From Burkholderiales bacterium (GTDB taxonomy: Bacteria; Pseudomonadota; Gammaproteobacteria; Burkholderiales; SG8-39), in the NCBI GenBank assembly GCA_016649475.1, contig JAENXP010000073.1, positions 1 to 8,237 on the forward strand: DNA of 8,237 bases. The letters run 5' to 3'. Numbering within the stretch: the stretch's first letter is position 1; every line of letters starts with the position of its first letter. Of the stretch, positions 1 to 6,852 are shown in pieces. The notes under the pieces are model-generated. The model was given only the letters and a program-made list of their open reading frames with translations, made no database searches and was not told the origin of the DNA. A program made the translations under genes and the position numbers.

Positions 1-1
1 G

Positions 2-922
<921 letters not shown>

Positions 923-930
923 GACCAATC

Positions 931-1131
931 GTGGAATCCAGATTGAACGAGCTAGAGGCCAAGATCAGTCTCGCCGAGGACCTGCTCGATGCGTTGAACC
1001 GTACCGTGTTTCGCCAGCAACAGCAGATAGACCGGTTGCAGCAGGATATTCGCGCATTGCGCCAGCAGGTTCAGGACGCGGCGCCGGACGATGCGGGCAG
1101 CCCGGACAACGAAATTCCGCCGCACTACTGA
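931..1131 (+). CDS. slyX: SlyX family protein
   Basis: This is a 66-residue protein close to the usual ~70-residue length of SlyX. It starts at a GTG; the resulting beginning MESRLNELEAKI matches the family start, and no ATG is available nearby. Residues 1-50 form a predicted amphipathic coiled coil with heptad-spaced Leu/Ile/Val and many Gln/Arg residues. The tail is acidic and Pro-rich and ends in PPHY, a hallmark of SlyX proteins. The family's biochemical role is unknown; the name comes from its position beside slyD in E. coli. Here it lies 8 nt after the acetyltransferase gene with only a weak AAGG (914-917) as ribosome-binding site, which suggests translational coupling to the gene before it. 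Confidence 0.9.
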   Translation: MESRLNELEAKISLAEDLLDALNRTVFRQQQQIDRLQQDIRALRQQVQDAAPDDAGSPDNEIPPHY

Positions 1132-1140
1132 GCGCGCAAT

Positions 1141-1148
1141 AGGGGGAG
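1141..1148 (+). promoter_or_regulatory. Ribosome-binding site of the amidase remnant
   Basis: A strong purine-rich AGGGGGAG sits 6 nt before the ATG at 1155. It fixes the start of the truncated amidase frame. It also shows that the translation signal survived the loss of the gene's centre, so the short peptide may still be made. Confidence 0.6.
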
Positions 1149-1154
1149 CGTCGA

Positions 1155-1373
1155 ATGGACATTGCATTCTGGTCTGCGACCAAACTAATCCGCGCATTGC
1201 GAGCGAAGAAAATCGGCGCGCTCGAACTGCTCGATCACTACGCTGCGCGCATCGCGCGCGCAGTCTGGATCGGCGTGCAGATCGTAGGGCAGCGGTACGG
1301 CGATCTTACCTCGATCCGCGTCGCGCAGCTGATCGAGCTCGAGTACTACGCCATCATGCCTCGACCGGTTTAG
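1155..1373 (+). pseudogene. Amidase-signature family gene, internally deleted remnant
   Basis: The 72-codon frame joins two ends of an amidase (GatA-like, amidase-signature family). Codons 1-36 resemble the start of such enzymes: SATKLIRALRAKKIGALELL followed by YAARIAR, the usual helix before the catalytic core. From codon ~39, the IGVQIVGQRYGDLT segment followed by VAQLIE matches the conserved C-terminal strand and helix, normally found near residue 430-450 of a ~470-residue enzyme. The whole core, including the Ser-cisSer-Lys triad and the Gly/Ser-rich signature, is missing. The joint lies near 1258-1275, in a CG-repetitive stretch, and the two parts stay in frame. The remnant cannot hydrolyse amides. 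The match is from memory of the family; a genuine small protein is less likely because both halves fit amidase ends. It follows slyX by 23 bp. Confidence 0.65.
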
Positions 1374-1440
1374 CAATGCTATTATCGCTTGGTGCGTCCT
1401 TCGGCATGTCAGCAAGTACAAAGCCATGGTGCGCGGTTTT

Positions 1441-1460
1441 TGCCGGTGCGGCATCTGTTT
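1441..1460 (+). terminator. Weak terminator-like hairpin
   Basis: TGCCG (1441-1445), a GTG loop, and CGGCA (1449-1453) form a 5-bp GC-rich stem followed by TCTGTTT. It is placed sensibly after the slyX/amidase-remnant segment and before the ClC gene. The stem is short and the T-run is broken, so this is a candidate only. The rest of 1374-1510 shows no gene and no convincing promoter. Confidence 0.3.
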
Positions 1461-1510
1461 AAGCGCAATAGTATTTCCTGCAGGAGGTGCGCCGGTCGCC
1501 CTCGCCGGCG

Positions 1511-2935
1511 ATGTGCCTCGGGAATCCGGTTGCAGTTTATGGGGATAGCAAACAAGTGCCGCTGACCACTTTAAAGAGAATTCGCCACCACTGGTTCTCG
1601 CCGCAACTGTGGCTGCGCCGCCTGGTACTCTGGGGTGGAGCGGTGTGCGTTGGTTCCATCGCCATATTGTTCGCCATGGGCGCCGAACAGGCGAATAACC
1701 TGTTGCACCGCATGGTCAGCTACTCGCCCTACATTCCCCTGGTCATCACCCCGGCCGGTCTCGCGCTGGCGGTATATGTGACCCGGCGCATTTTCCCGGG
1801 CGCGGAAGGCAGCGGCATCCCGCAGGTCATCGCCGCCCTGCAGACCCAGGACAACAAGCTGCGCAGCTCGGTGTTGTCGCTCAAGGTTGCTGCCGGCAAA
1901 ATCGTCGTGACCATGTTCGGTCTGGTCGTCGGCGCCGCCATCGGGCGTGAAGGGCCGACGGTTCAGATCGGCGCTTCGATCATGCATGCTCTCGGAAGGT
2001 TCGTGCGCTTTTCGCGCCAGGAGACGGAGAGGGGCCTGATACTGGCCGGGGGCGCGGCCGGTGTGGCGGCAGCGTTCAATACGCCCCTGGCAGGGATAGT
2101 GTTCGCCATCGAGGAAATGAGCCGTTCATTCGAGGAACGGACCAGCGGCACCATCCTCACGGCGGTGATCATCGCAGGTATCACTTCACTCGCCGTGCTG
2201 GGTGACTATCCGTATTTCGGCTATACCTCCGCGGTTCTGCCGCTGGATATCGCGTGGATCGCTGTCATCGTTTGCGGCGCGGGCGGCGGATTGGCCGGCG
2301 GCATATTCAGCCGCATGATCATTGCATCCGCGCGGGGCTTGCCCGGGAAGGCAGGGATGCTCCAGCGCAATCGCCCGGTCCTGTTCGCGGCCGCCTGTGG
2401 TCTGATCCTGGCAGTGCTGGGGCTGTTGTCCTCGAGTACCACCTACGGCACCGGCTATCACGAGGCGCGCAGCGTACTCGAGGGCAACGGTCAGGTGCCG
2501 GCGACGTACGGGGTTCTGAAGCTGCTTGCGACCGCGGTGTCCTATGCGAGCGGCATACCCGGGGGCCTGTTTTCGCCGTCGCTTGCGGTCGGCGCCGGCT
2601 TTGGGGTCAACATCGCCGAGATCATGCCTTATGCGCCGGCAGGCGCAGTGGTGCTGCTCGGAATGGCGGGCTATTTCGCCGGCGTGGTGCAGGCGCCGAT
2701 CACCGCGTTCGTGATCGTCATCGAGATGACCGACAATCACCAGCTCGCATTGCCGCTGATGGCGACCGCTTTGCTCGCTTCCGGCACTTCGCGCCTGATC
2801 TGTCCGTCGCCGATATACAAGGCCTTGTCCGAGGGTTTTCTGGCGCGCAGCAAAGGCGGCAAGGCAAGCGAAGCGTCGGCCAAGGGGCAGAGCGGCAAGC
2901 CGAGCAAACCGCCGGCCAAACCTTCCGCTTCCTGA
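1511..2935 (+). CDS. ClC-family chloride channel / Cl-/H+ antiporter
   Basis: This is an integral inner-membrane protein of about 474 residues with the hydrophobic pattern of ClC transporters. Counting from the ATG at 1511, the selectivity signatures appear in order: GSGIPQ with the central Ser101, GREGP with gating Glu147, and GIPGGLFSP at 348-356. Tyr436 (in SPIYKAL) corresponds to the chloride-coordinating Tyr of E. coli ClC. The internal proton glutamate is also kept (Glu202 in AIEEM). Both glutamates together point to a 2Cl-/H+ exchanger, not a passive channel. Ser101, where nitrate-type members have Pro, fits chloride. There is no CBS domain; the last ~30 residues are a Lys/Ser/Ala/Pro-rich cytoplasmic tail. 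The start is uncertain: the frame opens to a GTG at 1487 that overlaps an AGGAGG (1482-1487), the ATG at 1511 lies too far from that site, and a GTG at 1556 has GGGGA 10 nt upstream. The gene converges on hdrB. Confidence 0.93.
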   Translation: MCLGNPVAVYGDSKQVPLTTLKRIRHHWFSPQLWLRRLVLWGGAVCVGSIAILFAMGAEQANNLLHRMVSYSPYIPLVITPAGLALAVYVTRRIFPGAEGSGIPQVIAALQTQDNKLRSSVLSLKVAAGKIVVTMFGLVVGAAIGREGPTVQIGASIMHALGRFVRFSRQETERGLILAGGAAGVAAAFNTPLAGIVFAIEEMSRSFEERTSGTILTAVIIAGITSLAVLGDYPYFGYTSAVLPLDIAWIAVIVCGAGGGLAGGIFSRMIIASARGLPGKAGMLQRNRPVLFAAACGLILAVLGLLSSSTTYGTGYHEARSVLEGNGQVPATYGVLKLLATAVSYASGIPGGLFSPSLAVGAGFGVNIAEIMPYAPAGAVVLLGMAGYFAGVVQAPITAFVIVIEMTDNHQLALPLMATALLASGTSRLICPSPIYKALSEGFLARSKGGKASEASAKGQSGKPSKPPAKPSAS

Positions 2936-2961
2936 TTTCCGCGGACCCGCAATCGGCTCCC

Positions 2962-2979
2962 CGCCCCGGCCTGGGGGCG
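2962..2979. terminator. GC-rich hairpin between convergent genes
   Basis: CGCCCC (2962-2967) and GGGGCG (2974-2979) form a 6-bp GC stem around a 6-nt loop in the 45-bp gap between the ClC stop (2935) and the hdrB stop (2981). The position suits a shared terminator for both transcripts, but neither side has a T-run, so it may only stabilise 3' ends. Confidence 0.35.
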
Positions 2980-2980
2980 C

Positions 2981-3898
2981 CTATCGCTTGCCGGGCACGA
3001 CCTTGACCGCGATCTCCTGCAGCTTTTTCGGCTGGATGATGTGGCCGTCGAGGCCGGCTTCTTTCAGGGTGCCGCCGTAGGCTACGCTCAGGAGCTGGCT
3101 GTAGTAGACCACCGGCATGTTGAGCTTGGTGCCCTGCTTCCTGTTGATCTCGGACTGGTACACCTCGACGTTGGCCTGGCACAAGGGGCAGGGGGTGCAG
3201 ATCACGTCCGCGCCATGGTCGTAGGCGGACTCGACGATGCTCTTGATCTGCTTTTCCGCCTTCTCCGGCTCGCAGAACGCGAGCGAGCCGCCGCAGCAGC
3301 TGACCTTCTCTTCGTACTTGGCAATGGACTCGCCGCCCATGGTATCGATCAGCTTGTCCAGATACATCGGGTTCTCGAAGGATTCGCCGGCAATGCCGAA
3401 GGGCCGGTTGGTCTGGCAGCCGACGTAGCCCGCGACCTTGACGCCCTCGAGCGGCTTCACCACCGGCTTGCCGAGTTCCTCGTAGCCCAGGTCTTCGACC
3501 AGCACTTCGACCATGTGGCGGATTTCGACCCCGGGTTTATATTCCAGACCTGCTTCCTTGAGCGCTTCGTTGGTGTCGGCCAGCAGTTCGCTCGATGCGT
3601 CGAGCTTCTCTATGCTTTCGCGCCCGCCCAGCCAGCAGGCGGCGCAGGTGGCGACGATGTCCTGGCCCGGCAGATGCTTGTCGGACAGCGCGAAATTGCG
3701 CGCCGAGAGCACGTGGCGTGCGAGCTCGCTCGAGCCGGCGTAGCTGATCGAGGCGCCGCAGCAGTTCCAGTCCGGGATCTGCGTCATCTTGACGTCGAGC
3801 TTCTCGCACATCGATTCGACCGACACCAGGTAGTTGGCGGCCGAGCCGCGCAGCTGGGAGGAGCAGCCGGGGTAGAACGCGTATTCTCTTTTTGCCAT
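2981..3898 (-). CDS. hdrB: Heterodisulfide reductase subunit B-like protein (HdrB) of the Qmo-Hdr complex
   Basis: This 305-residue soluble protein has two complete CCG domains. The first uses Cys12, Cys46-Cys47, Cys85 and Cys88; the second uses Cys161, Cys201-Cys202, Cys237 and Cys240 (in TPCPLC). In methanogen HdrB these motifs bind two non-cubane [4Fe-4S] clusters that form the site where disulfides are reduced, and full retention suggests that both clusters are present here. The N-terminus YAFYPGCSSQ is typical of the family. The start ATG has an AAAGGA site (3906-3911) 7 nt upstream. The gene is last in the qmoAB-hdrCB operon, 79 bp after hdrC, and that gap holds a strong stem-loop. HdrB probably works with HdrC in place of the membrane subunit QmoC. 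Its electron acceptor (quinone via another protein, disulfide or other) is not known from sequence. It has no membrane segment. Confidence 0.93.
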   Translation of the reverse strand: MAKREYAFYPGCSSQLRGSAANYLVSVESMCEKLDVKMTQIPDWNCCGASISYAGSSELARHVLSARNFALSDKHLPGQDIVATCAACWLGGRESIEKLDASSELLADTNEALKEAGLEYKPGVEIRHMVEVLVEDLGYEELGKPVVKPLEGVKVAGYVGCQTNRPFGIAGESFENPMYLDKLIDTMGGESIAKYEEKVSCCGGSLAFCEPEKAEKQIKSIVESAYDHGADVICTPCPLCQANVEVYQSEINRKQGTKLNMPVVYYSQLLSVAYGGTLKEAGLDGHIIQPKKLQEIAVKVVPGKR

Positions 3899-3905
3899 CG
3901 TCTGT

Positions 3906-3911
3906 TCCTTT
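3906..3911 (-). promoter_or_regulatory. Ribosome-binding site of hdrB
   Basis: AAAGGA on the minus strand lies 7 nt before the hdrB ATG and outside the stem-loop at 3926-3974. Ribosomes could therefore initiate on hdrB independently of hdrC translation. Confidence 0.6.
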
Positions 3912-3925
3912 GAGCGTAGTTCGAT

Positions 3926-3974
3926 ACGAGGGGATATCCCCCAAGTTGACTTCCTTAGGGGCGCTTCCCCTCGT
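3926..3974 (-). promoter_or_regulatory. Intercistronic stem-loop between hdrC and hdrB
   Basis: Read on the minus strand, ACGAGGGGA (3974-3966) pairs perfectly with TCCCCTCGT (3934-3926) over 9 bp. After a small internal loop, CCCCTAAG (3961-3954) pairs with CTTGGGGG (3945-3938) over 8 bp with one G-U, leaving an 8-nt loop. The structure begins 3 nt after the hdrC stop codon. Two smaller hairpins sharing the same arms are alternatives: AGGGG/CCCCT at 3957-3971 and the 12-bp palindrome GGGGATATCCCC at 3930-3941. No T-run follows, so it is not a normal intrinsic terminator; processing, mRNA protection or attenuation are the likelier roles. Confidence 0.6.
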
Positions 3975-3977
3975 GAC

Positions 3978-4622
3978 TCAGCTGCTGTAACCGCGCGGCT
4001 GGACTGCGTAACCGCGCCGCCGGGCTTCGATCTCGTCGGCTTTTTTCAGCGCACGCCGCAGCCCGTCCTTGTCCTTGCAGCCATGGCTCACGAACAATTC
4101 CATCGGGTTCAGGCGCTTTGCAAAGAACAGTCCGCGCCCGATGTTGCGCAGCGTCCACATCTTCTTGATGCCGGAGACGATGCCTTCCCTGAAGTAGACG
4201 CTGATGGTCATCCTGAGTTCGTTGACGCGGCCGGTCTTGGTGCAGTTGTCCCAGAAGATCAGCGAGAAGTCGCGCGTCGGCTGATTCTTCGGCGCAAGGT
4301 TCAGGCGGTGCGCGTAGCTCGCGAGGCCATGCATGATGTGGGTGATCGGCAGCTTGCGCGGACAGCGCACCATGCAGCTGTAGCAGGAGGTGCACAGCCA
4401 CATCGAGTGCGAAGTCAGGACTTCCTCGCGCTTTCCGGCGCGGATCATCATGAAGATCTTCTGCGGCGTGTGTTCCCAGTCCGGGCCGAAGGTGCAGGAG
4501 CCGGCGCATACGCCGCACTGCATGCACATTTTCACCCAGTCGCCGTCATCGACCTTCTCCTCGACTTCGTGGAGGAAGTTGTTGCGGTACTTTTCTAGCA
4601 TTTGCTGGTTCATGTCGCCCAT
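3978..4622 (-). CDS. hdrC: Heterodisulfide reductase subunit C-like protein (HdrC) of the Qmo-Hdr complex
   Basis: This 214-residue iron-sulfur protein has two complete [4Fe-4S] motifs: Cys33, 36, 39 and 43, and Cys77, 80, 83 and 87 followed by Pro. This is the HdrC layout, an electron wire between an HdrA-type flavoprotein and HdrB. In typical deltaproteobacterial QmoC a similar domain is followed by a membrane cytochrome b-like (HdrE) part. Here the polypeptide ends with a charged, soluble ~120-residue C-terminal region containing two further cysteines (127 and 182) and no hydrophobic span long enough to cross the membrane. The ATG at 4622 was chosen because AAAGGA lies about 11 nt upstream; a second ATG three codons later (4613) is possible. 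It starts 2 bp after the qmoB stop, so translation is probably coupled. Confidence 0.92.
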   Translation of the reverse strand: MGDMNQQMLEKYRNNFLHEVEEKVDDGDWVKMCMQCGVCAGSCTFGPDWEHTPQKIFMMIRAGKREEVLTSHSMWLCTSCYSCMVRCPRKLPITHIMHGLASYAHRLNLAPKNQPTRDFSLIFWDNCTKTGRVNELRMTISVYFREGIVSGIKKMWTLRNIGRGLFFAKRLNPMELFVSHGCKDKDGLRRALKKADEIEARRRGYAVQPRGYSS

Positions 4623-4624
4623 GG

Positions 4625-6847
4625 CTATGCGAATCCTTTCAACGGGCTCATGCCGATCTCATTGATCTTGGCCGCGTAGTCGTTGATGAGTTGCGGCACG
4701 CGCCCCATGTCGGTGATCGCGACCTCGTGGCTGATCACGCGTTCCACCTCGAGCGAGAGCTGCTTCAGCGTGTCGTCGATCTTGCTCATGCGCACGCTCG
4801 CGAGTTCCGAGCCCTTGACGAAGTGGCACTGGTAGTCGTCGCCGTGCTTGCAGCCGAGCATCATGATGCCGTCGAAGCCGGCGCTCAGCGCGTCGGTGAT
4901 CCAGATGGTGTTGACCGAGCCCAGGCAGCGCACCGGGATCACGCGCACGAAGGCGCTGTAGCAGTTCTTCTGCATGCCGGCCATGTCGATCGCGGGATAG
5001 GCGTCGTTCTCGCAGGCGAGCACCAGGATGCGCGGTTTCTCGGAGAATTCGTCCGGCACGTCCACCGCCTTGATCTGCGCGCCGACGGTGTCGCAGGAGT
5101 AGTTCTCGAAAGAAATCACCCGCACCGGGCAGGCGCCCATGCAGGTGCCGCAGCGCCGGCAGCGGCTTTCGTTGAACACCGGATAGGTCTTTTCGTCCTC
5201 GTCGATGGCGCCGAACGGGCATTCCACGGTGCAGCGCTTGCACTGGGTGCAGCCATCGAGTTGCACGATCGGGTAGGAGAGGTCTCCCGAGCGCGGGTGC
5301 GCGGCGCGGCCGAGTTCGGCGTTCTCCATCGACTGGATCGCTTTGAGCGTGGCGCCGGTGGCGTCCTCGGTCGCCTGCGCGAGGTCCATCGGGCGGCGCA
5401 CCGGGCCGGCCGAGTAGATGCCGGTGCGGCGCGTCTCGTAGGGGAAGCAGATGAAATGCGAGTCGGTGAAGCCGTGCGCAAGCTGCGGCATGTCCTTGCC
5501 CTGACGGTAGTTCAGGTTGAGGATGGAGATGGGTTTCACCTCCATTTTCGCCACTTCCTCCGCGGGCATGTCGATGTTCACGCCGGAGTTGGGCACCTGT
5601 CCGGTGGCGAGTACCACCAGGTCGGCTGCAGCGATGGCATCTTCGTCCAGTATCAGGTCGCGGAATTTGACTTCGCAGGTATCGCCTGTGGCTTCGACCG
5701 AAGATACCTTGCCCTTGGTGAAGGTCACGCCTTTTTTCTGCGCGCTGCGGTAGAAGTCCTCGCCGTTGCCCGGCACGCGCAGGTCGTCGTAGATGATCGC
5801 CGTGTCCACCGCGGGGTTGGCATCCTTGAAATACATGGCCTGCTTGATGCTCGCGCCGCAACAAAAGCCCGAGCAGTAGGAAAGGTGCTTTCCGGATTCG
5901 TCGCGCTGGCCGGCGCACTGCACGAACACCACGGATTTCACTTCGCCGCCGTCCGAAGGCCGGCGTATCGGCTGCCCCTTGCCGGCCGCTTCCTTCGCCA
6001 GCCGTTCAAGTGTTGCCTGATCGACCACATTCGGACTCTTGCCGCCGCCGAGCTCGGGGAGTTTGGCGATGTCGTAGGTGGAAAAGCCGGTTGCCTGGAT
6101 GATGGCGCCGATTTCCTCGGTCAGCGACGGGCCGCTTTCCACGCTGATGTCGACCTTGAACCGGCCAGGCGCGCCGTCGGTCTTCGCGATGACGGCGTTG
6201 GTGACGATCTTGATATTGGCGTCGCCGCTGACTTCCTTGATGAGTTCATCTATGCCGGTATCCTGCGGCTCCGCGTACGGTTCGCGAAACGGCATGCGCC
6301 GGTACATCTCGGCTGTCCAGCCGCCGAGCTTGGCGGATTTTTCCACCAGCACCACCTGGTAGCCGGTCCTGGATGCTTCCAGCGCGGCGGTGAGACCGGA
6401 GATGCCGCCGCCCACCACCAGCAGGCGCTTGGCGTGTCCGGTTTGCGGATTGCCTCCCGGAAACTTCATTTTCTTCAGTTCGCCGCAGCCCATGCGCAGG
6501 TAGTCGTCGGCCATTTCCTGCGTTGTTTCACGCGCCTCCTCGGTATCCGGCCGGGCCCAGATCACGCCCTCGCGGATGTTGGCGCGCGCCAAGGCAACGC
6601 CGGGAAGATCAAACGCCTCGGTCTTGGCGCGGCGTGAGCAGGCGGCAATCACCACATGGGTGACGCCTTCCTTGTCGATGTCGTCGCGTATCGATTGCAC
6701 GCCCGCCGCGCTGCACAGGAAATCGTGCTCGCGCACCAGGTGCATCTTGCCTTCCTTGGTCGCGACCTTCGCCATTTGCGCGGTGTCGACGCGCTCGCCG
6801 ATGCCGCAGCCCTTGCAGACGTAGGCGGCTGTTTTCATGTCGGCCAT
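4625..6847 (-). CDS. qmoB: QmoB: HdrA-like flavoprotein fused to MvhD-like domain
   Basis: This 740-residue protein is the large subunit of the quinone-interacting membrane-bound oxidoreductase (Qmo). Domains in order: an N-terminal HdrA-type cluster domain with Cys11, 14, 45 and 70 (in AACSRR); an FAD/NAD-type Rossmann domain with GGGISG at 146-151 and the HdrA motif QCAGQRD plus Cys325, 329 and 330; a two-cluster ferredoxin insert with Cys533, 536, 539, 543 and Cys563, 566, 569, 573; and a C-terminal MvhD-like domain from ~605 with Cys612, 641, 666 and 674. The segments CENDAYPAIDMAG and GDDYQCHFVKGSELAS, together with the EIGMSPLKGF end, are as I remember them from QmoB of sulfate reducers. 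In that group Qmo links menaquinol to APS reductase; in sulfur oxidisers the flow is presumed reversed. The start ATG lies 5 bp after the qmoA stop with GAGG ~13 nt upstream, so expression is coupled. Confidence 0.94.
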   Translation of the reverse strand: MADMKTAAYVCKGCGIGERVDTAQMAKVATKEGKMHLVREHDFLCSAAGVQSIRDDIDKEGVTHVVIAACSRRAKTEAFDLPGVALARANIREGVIWARPDTEEARETTQEMADDYLRMGCGELKKMKFPGGNPQTGHAKRLLVVGGGISGLTAALEASRTGYQVVLVEKSAKLGGWTAEMYRRMPFREPYAEPQDTGIDELIKEVSGDANIKIVTNAVIAKTDGAPGRFKVDISVESGPSLTEEIGAIIQATGFSTYDIAKLPELGGGKSPNVVDQATLERLAKEAAGKGQPIRRPSDGGEVKSVVFVQCAGQRDESGKHLSYCSGFCCGASIKQAMYFKDANPAVDTAIIYDDLRVPGNGEDFYRSAQKKGVTFTKGKVSSVEATGDTCEVKFRDLILDEDAIAAADLVVLATGQVPNSGVNIDMPAEEVAKMEVKPISILNLNYRQGKDMPQLAHGFTDSHFICFPYETRRTGIYSAGPVRRPMDLAQATEDATGATLKAIQSMENAELGRAAHPRSGDLSYPIVQLDGCTQCKRCTVECPFGAIDEDEKTYPVFNESRCRRCGTCMGACPVRVISFENYSCDTVGAQIKAVDVPDEFSEKPRILVLACENDAYPAIDMAGMQKNCYSAFVRVIPVRCLGSVNTIWITDALSAGFDGIMMLGCKHGDDYQCHFVKGSELASVRMSKIDDTLKQLSLEVERVISHEVAITDMGRVPQLINDYAAKINEIGMSPLKGFA

Positions 6848-6852
6848 TTGTG

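Noticed and set aside
1091..1462. 123-codon + strand frame across slyX and the amidase remnant
   Set aside because: Arg/Ala-rich shadow without a ribosome-binding site; both overlapping frames match known families better.
1440..1474. Possible sigma-70 promoter (TTGCCG ... TAGTAT) for the ClC gene
   Set aside because: The spacer is well over 20 bp and the -35 element would overlap the hairpin at 1441-1453; not convincing.
2254..3006. 250-codon + strand frame overlapping the end of the ClC gene
   Set aside because: Arg/Gly/Ala-rich out-of-frame translation of the ClC gene; the ClC motifs GIPGGLFSP and SPIYKAL fall in the other frame.
3041..3913. 290-codon open frame on the + strand antisense to hdrB
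   Set aside because: Same antisense shadow pattern; HdrB has both CCG motifs and a good ribosome-binding site, the opposite frame has neither motifs nor a site.
4691..6637. 648-codon open frame on the + strand antisense to qmoB
   Set aside because: Its protein is His/Ala/Gly/Arg-rich with no recognisable domain, as expected opposite a GC-rich gene with strong third-position bias; qmoB has clear motifs throughout.
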